64,000 bases of DNA. Origin: Armatimonas rosea (GTDB taxonomy: Bacteria; Armatimonadota; Armatimonadia; Armatimonadales; Armatimonadaceae). Below the pieces are notes generated by a model that was given only the letters and a program-made list of their open reading frames with translations, ran no database searches and had not been told where the DNA came from. Shown here in pieces: positions 32,793-43,227 of this stretch. The translations under genes and the position numbers were made by a program. Each line of letters opens with the position of its first letter. Position 1 is the first letter of the stretch. The stretch covers positions 124,001 to 188,000 of the forward strand of contig NZ_JACHGW010000006.1 in NCBI RefSeq assembly GCF_014202505.1, given 5' to 3'.

Positions 32793-33599
32793 ATGCGCAA
32801 CGGACTACTCGCGCTGGCGGCGGTGCTCGCTTTGAGTACCGCTGCCAGCGCCGATCTGAAGCTTGTTCAGACCACGACCATGGAGGGCGAGCTGGGACAG
32901 AAGGTGCAGAAGCCCGGGGACCCCAAGAGCCCGACTGTCACGCTGTACTACAAGGGCAACCGGCAGCGGACGGAGTCCGGGGACCGGGTGACGATCTTCG
33001 ATGGCCAGCGGATGTTGGTGCTGAATACCAAGGCAAAGACCTACCAGGTGTTGCCGAAGGATCCCTCCGGTGGAGCGGCGAACCCGATGATGGCGATGAT
33101 GGATATCAAGGCCGATATTCGGGTAGCACCGACTGGCAAGACCCAGACCATCCAGGGGAAGAAGGCAACCCAGTATGTCATGACCATGACCATGAACCTG
33201 GGGATGCGGCCTGGCTCGACGAAGGCTCCGGGGAGCTCTCAGAAAGCGCCTCCACCGGGTGAGATGAAGATTCCCCCACTCACCAGCAAGACCGAGCTCT
33301 GGACCGCGGAGTTTCCGGGCGTCACCCTGAGCGCGGCGATGTCGCGGCAGAGTCTGCCCAATGGGATGGGGAGCATGCCCTTCATGAAGGACATGACCGA
33401 GAAGATGAAGACAGTCAAGGGAATCCCACTGCTGACCACGACCTCGCAGGAGATCATGGGCAAGCACATGGAGATGACCATCAAGACCACATCGCTCTCC
33501 GAAGCGCCGCTCCCCGATAGTCTCTTTGCTCCACCCGCCGGCTTCAAGCAGGTGCCCTACGAGGCACCCGGCCTGATGATTCCCGGCGGCGGACGCTAG
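32793..33599 (+). CDS. Secreted DUF4412-like protein, paralog 2
   Basis: 268 residues. Signal peptide MRNGLLALAAVLALSTAASA, then DLKLVQTTTMEG, LYYKGNRQRTESGDRVTIFD, LNTKAKTYQVLPKD and TIQGKKATQYVMTMTM, matching the previous gene motif by motif. Both end AGFKKVAYETP/AGFKQVPYEAP. Tandem duplication with divergence; shares the Met-rich tendency around residue 190. Same transcript as paralog 1 and followed by a hairpin. Confidence 0.7.
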   Translation: MRNGLLALAAVLALSTAASADLKLVQTTTMEGELGQKVQKPGDPKSPTVTLYYKGNRQRTESGDRVTIFDGQRMLVLNTKAKTYQVLPKDPSGGAANPMMAMMDIKADIRVAPTGKTQTIQGKKATQYVMTMTMNLGMRPGSTKAPGSSQKAPPPGEMKIPPLTSKTELWTAEFPGVTLSAAMSRQSLPNGMGSMPFMKDMTEKMKTVKGIPLLTTTSQEIMGKHMEMTIKTTSLSEAPLPDSLFAPPAGFKQVPYEAPGLMIPGGGR

Positions 33600-33604
33600 A
33601 CACT

Positions 33605-33644
33605 GCCCCTCTCTCAGCGGATTCTCATGTCTGAGCAGAGGGGC
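33605..33644 (+). terminator. Stem-loop after the DUF4412-like pair
   Basis: GCCCCTCT (33605-33612) pairs with AGAGGGGC (33637-33644), extended inside by CTCAG (33613-33617) with CTGAG (33631-33635). Only a weak T-rich tail (TATCTTGATT) follows. Confidence 0.55.
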
Positions 33645-33652
33645 TATCTTGA

Positions 33653-33997
33653 TTAGTAGAACGGGCGCACTTGGACGGGCACACGGCAGGCGATTGTGGC
33701 CTTGCGTCCCCACTCAAGCGCCTCGTCCATGTCCGCGGCTTCTAGAACCCAAAGCCCCCCGATATGCTCCTTGGTCTCCAGATAGGGGCCATCGGTGACC
33801 AGCACAGTGCCGCTCCCGCCGGGCTGCACCCGAAGTGACTTTGCGGTCCGAGGTGGCTGGAGGCCCCCCACATAGACCCGGATACCCGCTGCTACCATCT
33901 CCTCGTTCAGTGCGTCGATCGCGCGGTCCATGGCCTCATCCTCGACCGTGAAAGCCTCGTAGTCATCGGGGTGGTAGATCGCAACCAAATACTTCAT
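33653..33997 (-). CDS. YCII-related protein (DGPF-type)
   Basis: 114 residues. MKYLVAIYHPDDYEAFTVEDEAMDRAIDALNEEMVAAG and LVTDGPYLETKEHIGGLWVLEAADMDEALEWG are the signature of YCII/DGPF-domain proteins (DGP motif in TDGPYLE), small ferredoxin-like-fold proteins often encoded beside ECF sigma factors. Biochemical role unknown. AAGGAAAAAAGA precedes the ATG. A 9-bp inverted repeat lies just upstream (34021-34050). Confidence 0.85.
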   Translation of the reverse strand: MKYLVAIYHPDDYEAFTVEDEAMDRAIDALNEEMVAAGIRVYVGGLQPPRTAKSLRVQPGGSGTVLVTDGPYLETKEHIGGLWVLEAADMDEALEWGRKATIACRVPVQVRPFY

Positions 33998-34020
33998 TCT
34001 TTTTTCCTTCCTTCTCGGAC

Positions 34021-34050
34021 TTGTCGATTGGCAGACAGGGAAATCGACAA
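34021..34050. promoter_or_regulatory. 9-bp inverted repeat upstream of the YCII gene
   Basis: TTGTCGATT (34021-34029) and AATCGACAA (34042-34050), perfect, 12-nt spacing, 24 nt before the YCII start and 18 nt after the stop of the lipoprotein gene at 34069. Could be an operator or a weak terminator for the upstream gene; no T-run follows on the minus strand. Confidence 0.45.
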
Positions 34051-34068
34051 AACGACAAAAATAGTTGT

Positions 34069-37039
<2,971 letters not shown>

Positions 37040-37055
37040 TTACCATGAAGCGTCC

Positions 37056-38186
37056 TTAAACTCCTTGAATCCCCAGCATTCCGGAAAGGATCGCCTCTGC
37101 TTGGTGTGGATATTGTGTGAAGTGCGCCTCTAACGCCTCCGCAGTCACAGCCCCGACCGCGCTTGCTGCCTCGGGGTTAGCCAGTCGGTTCTTGGTCGGC
37201 CCCTCAAACTGCGGATTGCGCACCCGAACCGAGATCACCACGGCAACTCCCAGCCCGGCCTTGCGCGGCTCGAACTCCCGCCCATGCGCTCGTGCCCACC
37301 TCCCGAGGGTTCGCGCGACCGCCTGCCGAAACCCCGTGAGCGGTGTCCCCGCATCGGGGAGCTCGACCCCATTGCCAAAGATGCGCCACACGGGCTCGTC
37401 CTCGGTGAAGAAAAACGCCACCTCGGCCTCGGTGCCGTCTTTGGTGCCAGAGCCCGCGATCACGGTCTCGTGCACCGGCCGTCGCCCCGCCACGTTCTCG
37501 ATTGCCCACTCCGAGATGCCGCCGGGGAAGTGGAGCACCTGCGGATCACAGCCCAGGGCTTCATCGGTGAAGGTGACCGTGAGCTGGGGATAGAGGAACG
37601 CCTGCTGGCGCAAGTTCGCCAGCAGCCGCTCGACAGACCATTCTGTCGTGGAGAAAATCTCCGGGTCGGGTTTAAAGCGAATCTGCGTCCCGCTGGGGCC
37701 ATTAAAAGCGCTCTCGCGCTCCGACACCAGCTCGCCCCGCTCCGTCCGAATCACCACCTCGCGCCCCGCCTGCCAGACCGTCGTCTCCATCCATTCGGCC
37801 AGAGCGCAGACACAGCAGGTTCCGACGCCGTGCAAGCCACCACCAACACGAAATGTCGTCTCTACTTTGGAGAACTTACCTCGGTAATGAAGCTCCATGA
37901 GCACCGCTTTCAGCGTCTCTAGGGGAATTCCCCGACCACTGTCGCGAACACTCAGGCTGCCATCTGTGTGGAGAGTCACCTCGATCTGGTTACAGTGCCC
38001 TGCAACAGCCTCATTGACACCGTTATCCACTAACTCCTTAAAGAGGTGGTGCATTCCTGGAATGCCTGTGTTGCCGATATACATTGCGGGACGGTAGCGG
38101 ACGGCTTCCAGTCCAACGAGTTTGACCAGAACGACATCCGTGTAATCTGCTTCAATCTTCTTGATCTTTGGAGTGACTTCTTCCAT
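37056..38186 (-). CDS. Stand-alone GyrB-like ATPase-transducer protein lacking TOPRIM
   Basis: 376 residues from ATG 38184-38186 (AAAGG 7 nt upstream). Aligns to the first ~390 residues of GyrB: LEAVRYRPAMYIGNT, KELVDNGVNEAVAGHC (catalytic Glu51 and Asn55 kept; the Asp of the DE pair is Asn58), RDSGRGIP (Asp82), [12 protein letters not shown] lid, and transducer FEGPTKNRLANPE (switch Lys332 kept, Gln to Pro). It ends at the normal ATPase-transducer boundary, with no EGDSA or DxD TOPRIM motif, and the ATP-lid loop is rewritten. Frame and domains are intact, so not a decaying pseudogene. It could dimerise with GyrB's N-gate and modulate gyrase, or be a separate GHKL switch; this is inference. 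Confidence 0.85.
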   Translation of the reverse strand: MEEVTPKIKKIEADYTDVVLVKLVGLEAVRYRPAMYIGNTGIPGMHHLFKELVDNGVNEAVAGHCNQIEVTLHTDGSLSVRDSGRGIPLETLKAVLMELHYRGKFSKVETTFRVGGGLHGVGTCCVCALAEWMETTVWQAGREVVIRTERGELVSERESAFNGPSGTQIRFKPDPEIFSTTEWSVERLLANLRQQAFLYPQLTVTFTDEALGCDPQVLHFPGGISEWAIENVAGRRPVHETVIAGSGTKDGTEAEVAFFFTEDEPVWRIFGNGVELPDAGTPLTGFRQAVARTLGRWARAHGREFEPRKAGLGVAVVISVRVRNPQFEGPTKNRLANPEAASAVGAVTAEALEAHFTQYPHQAEAILSGMLGIQGV

Positions 38187-38261
38187 GTGAAAGCCTTTCA
38201 ATAATTAGTCTGAATCTGTCAATGGCTAACAGAATATTCTATCAGAATTGCGACTTTTTCG

Positions 38262-38296
38262 CCCGTTTTCGCCGATTTCCAATCGGCGAAAACGGG
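38262..38296. promoter_or_regulatory. Perfect 16-bp palindrome abutting a -10 element
   Basis: CCCGTTTTCGCCGATT (38262-38277), TCC, then the exact complement (38281-38296). TAGAAT follows directly at 38297-38302, 9 nt before ATG 38312, so the palindrome covers the -35/spacer region: an operator position. It lies between the GyrB-like gene and the NAGPA gene, 75 nt from the GyrB-like start. A second small palindrome AGAATATTCT is at 38231-38240. T-runs lie on the wrong side for a terminator. Confidence 0.6.
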
Positions 38297-38311
38297 TAGA
38301 ATGAGGGCGCT

Positions 38312-40024
38312 ATGTTTACGCCTCTGGTTGCCTTTGTGGCACTTTTCTGTGTCTCCGCTCCCGCTGTCAAGAAGAAAGTGGTGGTGCGACAGCTCGCGCC
38401 GGGGGTGGAGCTACTGCAAGAGGTGACCCCAAGCGGCGACAAAGACGGGCCGCTGGTGGTGACAACGGTGCGGATCGACCCGAAGGTAAAGGGGGTGCGG
38501 GTCGAGGCGGCGCTGGGCGGCGGTGGGGTCTGGGCCAACGATGCGACCCTGGGACGAGAGATTCCCTCCAAGACCGTCGCGCGGCGCAAGGCGGTCGCGG
38601 GGATCAATGCGGGCTTTTTTCCCTTCGCGGGCAATCCCATCGGGCTGCACGTGGAGAACGGCGAGCTGGTAACCGAGCCGGGCCTGCCACGCACCGCATT
38701 TGTGCTCCTTGATGACGGTACGGTCTCGTTTCCACGGTTCTCATTTGAGGGGACGGTCAACGGGGGGGCGCTCCAGGGCCTCAACCGGAAGCCAGGAAAA
38801 GGCAACGAGCTGCTGCTCTTTACCCCGATCTTCGCGGACAAGACTCTCAAGACAGACGGGCGCGTTGAAGTGATTGTCGAGGGCGTGCCCCTGCCGCTCA
38901 AGCTCGGGTCAATCGTGACGGGGAAAGTTGCCGCGGTGCGTGAGGGCGGGCTGACTCCGCTGGCACCGGGGACTCTCGTGCTCTCGGCGGGTGGCGACTC
39001 GGTGGACTGGCTCAAGGGCTGGGCCAAGCCGGGCGAGGCGGTGACGATTGCGCTCAAAGCGACGCCGCTGGACCGAAAGCTGGACCCAAGCAAGATCCTT
39101 CAGGCAGTGACTGGCTCAGGGCGGCTCCTGGCAGGCGGCAAGTTTGCGCTGGACCTGAAGGCGGAGAAGATCGGGGCGAGCTTCTCGACAACACGCCACC
39201 CACGCACCGCCGTCGGGGTGACCGCCGACGGAAAGTTGCTCTTTGTGACGGTAGATGGGCGCCAGGCGAGCCTCTCCCGAGGTGCCTCCCTGACCGAGCT
39301 GGCAGGGATTATGCTGGCTCTGGGTGCAGTGGAGGCCGTGAACCTCGATGGCGGGGGCTCGTCGGCGTGCGCGGTTCGTGGCGCGGTTGCCAACTCGCCG
39401 TCGGAGGGAGTCGAGCGCCCGGTCGCCGATAGCCTGCTGGTCTTTGCGGAAGAGAGCTCGATGCCGCAGAGCGAGGTCGCCCTCCCCACACAGCCACAGG
39501 TGCTGACGGTCGGGGAGACCCGCTCCTTTCCCCTCCCCGAGGGCGTGGACTCGGCAAGTGTTGCGTGGACAGTCGCGGGTGGGATTGGCTTTGTCGATCA
39601 AGAGGGGAGCTTTCGCGCCCTTCGGGCAGGCAAGGGGGCACTGGTTCTCTGGCGCGGTACACAGGCGAGCCGCATCCCGCTCGTGGTGGTAAAGTCCGGT
39701 GCAAAGGCCACGCCCGAGCCCAAGCTGGACAACGCCGCGTTTGTCCCGCAGGCGGTGTTCAACGACGACGGGACCCAGCTGACAATCACGATAGCCAATA
39801 GCGAGGGGGACAAGCTAGGGAGCGAGGCGATTCAGCTCACCGTGACCGGTGGCACCGTCGTGTCAAACCCGGTGTCCACGGACTCTAGAGGCGTGGCGAG
39901 CGTGACAATTCAGTGGGACACGGCGACCGCCCCCGACGCGCGCCAGGTCAAGGTTTCGTCGCCGCTCAAGCGCTTCCAGAGCGTGATTGTGAAGCCTGCT
40001 AAAAAGCTGCCCACTCAAAAATGA
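38312..40024 (+). CDS. Secreted phosphodiester glycosidase (NAGPA-domain) protein
   Basis: 570 residues. N-terminal hydrophobic signal MFTPLVAFVALFCVSAPA, then the NAGPA domain with AVAGINAGFFPFAGNPIG, HPRTAVGVTADGKLLFVTVDGRQ and EAVNLDGGGSSACAVRG (conserved DGGGSS). From about residue 380 the protein continues with beta-sandwich, Ig-like segments (VAWTVAGGIGFVDQEGSF, EAIQLTVTGGTVVSNPVSTDSRG). Probably acts on phosphodiester-linked envelope glycans. Promoter TAGAAT at 38297 behind a 16-bp palindrome. Its 3' end overlaps the converging dehydrogenase gene by 26 nt. Confidence 0.8.
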   Translation: MFTPLVAFVALFCVSAPAVKKKVVVRQLAPGVELLQEVTPSGDKDGPLVVTTVRIDPKVKGVRVEAALGGGGVWANDATLGREIPSKTVARRKAVAGINAGFFPFAGNPIGLHVENGELVTEPGLPRTAFVLLDDGTVSFPRFSFEGTVNGGALQGLNRKPGKGNELLLFTPIFADKTLKTDGRVEVIVEGVPLPLKLGSIVTGKVAAVREGGLTPLAPGTLVLSAGGDSVDWLKGWAKPGEAVTIALKATPLDRKLDPSKILQAVTGSGRLLAGGKFALDLKAEKIGASFSTTRHPRTAVGVTADGKLLFVTVDGRQASLSRGASLTELAGIMLALGAVEAVNLDGGGSSACAVRGAVANSPSEGVERPVADSLLVFAEESSMPQSEVALPTQPQVLTVGETRSFPLPEGVDSASVAWTVAGGIGFVDQEGSFRALRAGKGALVLWRGTQASRIPLVVVKSGAKATPEPKLDNAAFVPQAVFNDDGTQLTITIANSEGDKLGSEAIQLTVTGGTVVSNPVSTDSRGVASVTIQWDTATAPDARQVKVSSPLKRFQSVIVKPAKKLPTQK

Positions 40025-40994
40025 CGGTCTGAATCCCTGAGTGACGGTCGCGGAGGAGCTCGTAGGCTTTGGGGGCTTCCTCGGTGGGAAGGGTCAGGCT
40101 GGCGAGATCGCGCACCACGAGCTTCTTCTGCTCGATCAGCTCCAGCGCCTGCCGGATATCGTCGCGGCGGGCATCACGAGGAATGAGAAACGTCACCTCG
40201 TTCTGGAAGGCAGACTGGTAGGGCAGGGTCAGGTCGCCGGGGTAGCTTCCCTGGATCAGGTAGCGTGTCCCCTGGATATCGAACTCGTCCCAGGCAACAC
40301 TCCGGGCCAGAGTCAGTGCCTCGGTGAGGACACTGGCCACCCCTGTGGTGTCCACTATAATGCTGGCCCCGTCGGGCAGGAGGGTAAGTAGCTGCTCGAA
40401 GAGGTCGTCGCCGGCGATGATCTCCAGCCCGAGCTTGGAGAGAGCATCCGTCCCGAGCCCGAAGTAGTCCACCCCAATCACGCGGACCCCTTGCTGGATA
40501 TAGAGCCGCGCCGTGAGAATGCCAACCGGCCCCAGCCCGATCACCACCACCACCTCACCCACCTGCGGGCGCGCAAGCTGCATCCCTCGGTTGGAGATTG
40601 CGGCCAGACGCGCGAGGGGCGCGTCGCGAAGGGGGACCCCGAGAGGAAGGGGGATGGTCTCTGACGCCCGACGAACCGCGTGCCCGATATGCCCGCCCCA
40701 GCAGCGCTCTTGGCCCGCGACACGGCTGGTGCCGCTACAAAAGACACGGGTTCCCGGAAGAATCCCCGCCTCCTCACCGCTCTCGACGACAATTCCGGTG
40801 AGGGCGTAGCCGGGGATAAGCGGGAACTTCGAGGCGGCGGGGTGTTGCCCGGAGAGGACGCGCATCTCAACACCAGGGCTGATGCACGTAAACGATGTCT
40901 TAATCAGCACCTCGTCGGGCTCTGGCTCGGGAACCTCGACCGTGCGAACCTCAACCACTCCCGGACTGGGGAAGACAACCGCTCTCGTTTTCAT
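39999..40994 (-). CDS. Zinc-type medium-chain dehydrogenase/reductase
   Basis: 331 residues from ATG 40992-40994, which overlaps the TGA of the MFS gene. GroES-like N-terminal domain (VEVPEPEPDEVLIKTSFTCISPGVEMRVLSG, GYALTGIVVESG) and a Rossmann domain with VVVIGLGPVGILTA. The usual catalytic-zinc Cys in the N-terminal CISPG stretch is present, but the structural four-Cys lobe is absent. Resembles alcohol-dehydrogenase-like proteins acting on sugars or polyols. Cotranscribed with an MFS transporter, suggesting uptake and oxidation of one compound. Confidence 0.82.
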   Translation of the reverse strand: MKTRAVVFPSPGVVEVRTVEVPEPEPDEVLIKTSFTCISPGVEMRVLSGQHPAASKFPLIPGYALTGIVVESGEEAGILPGTRVFCSGTSRVAGQERCWGGHIGHAVRRASETIPLPLGVPLRDAPLARLAAISNRGMQLARPQVGEVVVVIGLGPVGILTARLYIQQGVRVIGVDYFGLGTDALSKLGLEIIAGDDLFEQLLTLLPDGASIIVDTTGVASVLTEALTLARSVAWDEFDIQGTRYLIQGSYPGDLTLPYQSAFQNEVTFLIPRDARRDDIRQALELIEQKKLVVRDLASLTLPTEEAPKAYELLRDRHSGIQTVIFEWAAF

Positions 40995-42163
40995 GATTTC
41001 TTTTCCCTGGGTAGGAGTAGCATGGCGACTAGTGCTCCACCGGCTCCTACCCAAAACGGTGCCGACGGGGAGACTCTCTCGTAGAGTAGCCCTGCCAAGA
41101 GGCTTGCCGGAAGCGCTCCGAGCCCGACAACCAGATGAAAGACCCCAAGCTGCTGCCCGCGTGCGTTCGGGTCCGAGAGATCCGCAGCGAGTGCCTTCTG
41201 TGCCCCTTGCGTGAGGGTGTAGTAGAGCCCGTAGAGAAGAAAGAGCCCGAGCACTCCCGAAAATCCTAGACCACCGGGAAGCAGGGCGAACCCGGCATAG
41301 ACCAGAGCAAAGACTCCCCAGCCCGCCAAGATCAGCGGCACCCGCCCGATCTTGTCCGACCGCTTACCCACAATATAGCCTAAGCTTGCCTCGACGACAT
41401 TAAACAGGGCATAGACCAGTAGTATATTTTGCGGCGAGAGGCCCGCTCCCTCCTGTGCGCGCAGAAGCAGGAACTGGTCCGACGAGTTCGAGAGGCTAAA
41501 GATTCCCACCGCGAGCAGAAAGCGCTGGTAGGTGGGGGAGATTCCGCTGAGGGAGAAGCGGGGTACGGTCTTATTCGCTGCCTCGCGACGGGGTTGCTCT
41601 TTGACGACAAGCCACAGGAGGAGAACACCAAGGACGGCCGGGATAAACGCGAGCCAATAGAGGGTGCGGAGCGACTCGGGGTGAGTGCGCAGATACCAGT
41701 AGCCGACCAAGGGGCCAAGCACTGCCCCCGTGGTATCGAGGCTGCGGTGCAGTCCATAGGCCCGGCCGCGTTGTTCTTTGGGGCAGATATCGGCGATGAG
41801 GGCATCGCGTGGGGCTCCGCGCAGGCCCTTACCGGTGCGGTCGAGTAGCCGTGCGCCGAGCACGAGGGGCCAGCCACCCGCGACTCCGATCAGCGGCTTT
41901 GAAAGGGCTGCCAAGCCGTACCCCAAGAGAGCCAGGGGTTTTCGCCGCCCCATCCGATCCGAGACAGTCCCTGAGTAGAGCTTGAGGGTACTGGCGGTCG
42001 CCTCCGCGAGCCCCTCAATCAGCCCCAGTGCCCACGCCGGAGCACCGAGGAGGCGAAGGAGCCGCCCATTGAGGGGATAGACCATCTCGCTGGAGAGGTC
42101 GGTGAGGAGGCTAACAAGCCCGAGCGCCTTGACGGTGGCGGGGAGGGGGCGCTCAGGGTCCAT
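40991..42163 (-). CDS. Major facilitator superfamily transporter
   Basis: 390 residues, about 12 membrane helices. The loop 2-3 signature SDRMGRRKPLALLGYG and the equivalent GKRSDKIGRVPLILAG in the second half mark an MFS fold; DRTGKGLRGAPRDALIAD is typical of a subgroup of putative drug/metabolite exporters. Start ATG 42161-42163 was chosen with TATACT 9 nt upstream; a GTG at 42172 touches the box and is unlikely. Overlaps the dehydrogenase start. Substrate unknown. Confidence 0.85.
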   Translation of the reverse strand: MDPERPLPATVKALGLVSLLTDLSSEMVYPLNGRLLRLLGAPAWALGLIEGLAEATASTLKLYSGTVSDRMGRRKPLALLGYGLAALSKPLIGVAGGWPLVLGARLLDRTGKGLRGAPRDALIADICPKEQRGRAYGLHRSLDTTGAVLGPLVGYWYLRTHPESLRTLYWLAFIPAVLGVLLLWLVVKEQPRREAANKTVPRFSLSGISPTYQRFLLAVGIFSLSNSSDQFLLLRAQEGAGLSPQNILLVYALFNVVEASLGYIVGKRSDKIGRVPLILAGWGVFALVYAGFALLPGGLGFSGVLGLFLLYGLYYTLTQGAQKALAADLSDPNARGQQLGVFHLVVGLGALPASLLAGLLYERVSPSAPFWVGAGGALVAMLLLPREKKS

Positions 42164-42172
42164 GGTGCGCAC

Positions 42173-42178
42173 AGTATA
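42173..42178 (-). promoter_or_regulatory. -10 element TATACT for the MFS-dehydrogenase pair
   Basis: Minus strand TATACT in the context GGGGTATACT, 9 nt before ATG 42163; predicts a leader of 2-3 nt at most. Confidence 0.5.
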
Positions 42179-42196
42179 CCCCCGCTCGTCGAAGCG

Positions 42197-42886
42197 TCAG
42201 GAGAGCGCCAGGTTCTCTTTGTCGAAGTACCGTCGGAGCGAGTTCATGGCGTGGCGAAGGAGAGAGCGTGGGGTCGAGGTCTCCACATTCAAGAGGGCGG
42301 CGATCTCGTGGAACTCTTTGTGCTCGTAGTAGCGCCAGATCAAGACCTGACGCTGTCGAAGCGGGAGCTGCGCGATAGCACCAGGCAGCAGGTGCCGTAC
42401 TCTATCCATCAGGATCTTATCGTCCCACTGGTCGGTTGGGTTGAGCTCGACCGCGCTCTCTTCGTGAAGCTCCACGGAGACCTCTCGCTGCTCGTAGCGC
42501 CACTCGCGACGGGCAAAGGTAAAGGTCGAGGTGGTGAGCTGGTGTACCAGGTAGGCGCGGAGTGGCACCCCGCGCTGTGGGTCGTAGGCATCCAGCAGCT
42601 CACAGAAAATACAGAAGATCTCCCCTTCAAGATCCTTGCGAATCTCAGGGTTGTTTCCGTACTTCCAGATCAGGCGGTTGACCAAGGGCCGAAACTCTGA
42701 GAACAGAGTGTTACGGGAGACACCTGCCCACTCACCTGTCGTTGCTCCTTGTAGGAGGGAGCTGTCCTCTTCAGTCGCTAACATCTTATTGTTTACTGGT
42801 TTCATTTTTTCCCATGAGGCGGCTGGTCGTTTGTCTTCTCTGAATGCTTGGGAGCGATCTTCGGGAGGTCTCGCCTGGTTGACCAA
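42197..42886 (-). CDS. RNA polymerase sigma-70-like factor (orphan)
   Basis: 229 residues from TTG 42884-42886, which has AGAGGAGG 6 nt upstream. Region 2: FRPLVNRLIWKYGNNPEIRKDLEGEIFCIFCELLDAYDPQRGVPLRAYLVHQL in pieces, resembling SigH/sporulation-type region 2 with the D-P-x-R-G-V motif. Region 4: LPLRQRQVLIWRYYEHKEFHEIAALLNVETSTPRSLLRHAM. No anti-sigma gene is adjacent. A second in-frame start (ATG at 42803-42805, MKPVNNKML) lacks as good a ribosome-binding site. Regulon unknown. Confidence 0.8.
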   Translation of the reverse strand: MVNQARPPEDRSQAFREDKRPAASWEKMKPVNNKMLATEEDSSLLQGATTGEWAGVSRNTLFSEFRPLVNRLIWKYGNNPEIRKDLEGEIFCIFCELLDAYDPQRGVPLRAYLVHQLTTSTFTFARREWRYEQREVSVELHEESAVELNPTDQWDDKILMDRVRHLLPGAIAQLPLRQRQVLIWRYYEHKEFHEIAALLNVETSTPRSLLRHAMNSLRRYFDKENLALS

Positions 42887-43227
42887 GCTGAGCCTCCTCT
42901 TTTACGGTATGGGGAATGAACCGGGTTCGGTGGTGAGAGCACGGAGGTTCTCAAAAACGGGGACCTGTCTTGTGCCTACCTAAATGCCATTCTAGCACGG
43001 AAGTCTGTACAAACTCTTGACAAGTCTTGTGATGTTGGCGGACACATAGGAAAATTATAGCATGCCACTCGGGTGCCCGACGGAGAGATTCTATTAATTC
43101 TTGATGGGAAAGGGGTGAAATTTTTCTCGTTTCTAACGGGGCCGAGAGGTGGAAAGAAACCGGGTAGAAAAATTTTGAATCTCACCCAGAGACCGTGATC
43201 CCCAGTTATTTGGAGTCGCGCCTCCGG
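42887..43227. other. 341-bp intergenic region, no gene seen
   Basis: More AT-rich than its surroundings. Minus-strand TAGAAT (42989-42994) and TATAAT (about 43055-43060) are candidate -10 elements for the sigma gene; TTGACA at 43017-43022 on the plus strand has no convincing -10. No conserved ORF, tRNA or strong terminator was seen. A long leader or small RNA is possible but unsupported. Confidence 0.5.

Noticed and set aside
37056-38186. parE or a second complete type II topoisomerase subunit
   Set aside because: It lacks the TOPRIM and C-terminal regions, and no parC-like gene is nearby. It is a truncated paralog, not ParE.
38262-38296. Rho-independent terminator
   Set aside because: The T-run lies on the 5' side of the stem on the plus strand, and on the minus strand the stem is followed by an A-run. 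Position next to a -10 fits an operator better.
42887-43227. Small RNA gene or tRNA in the intergenic region
   Set aside because: No cloverleaf, no terminator and no paired -35/-10 with downstream structure could be shown.
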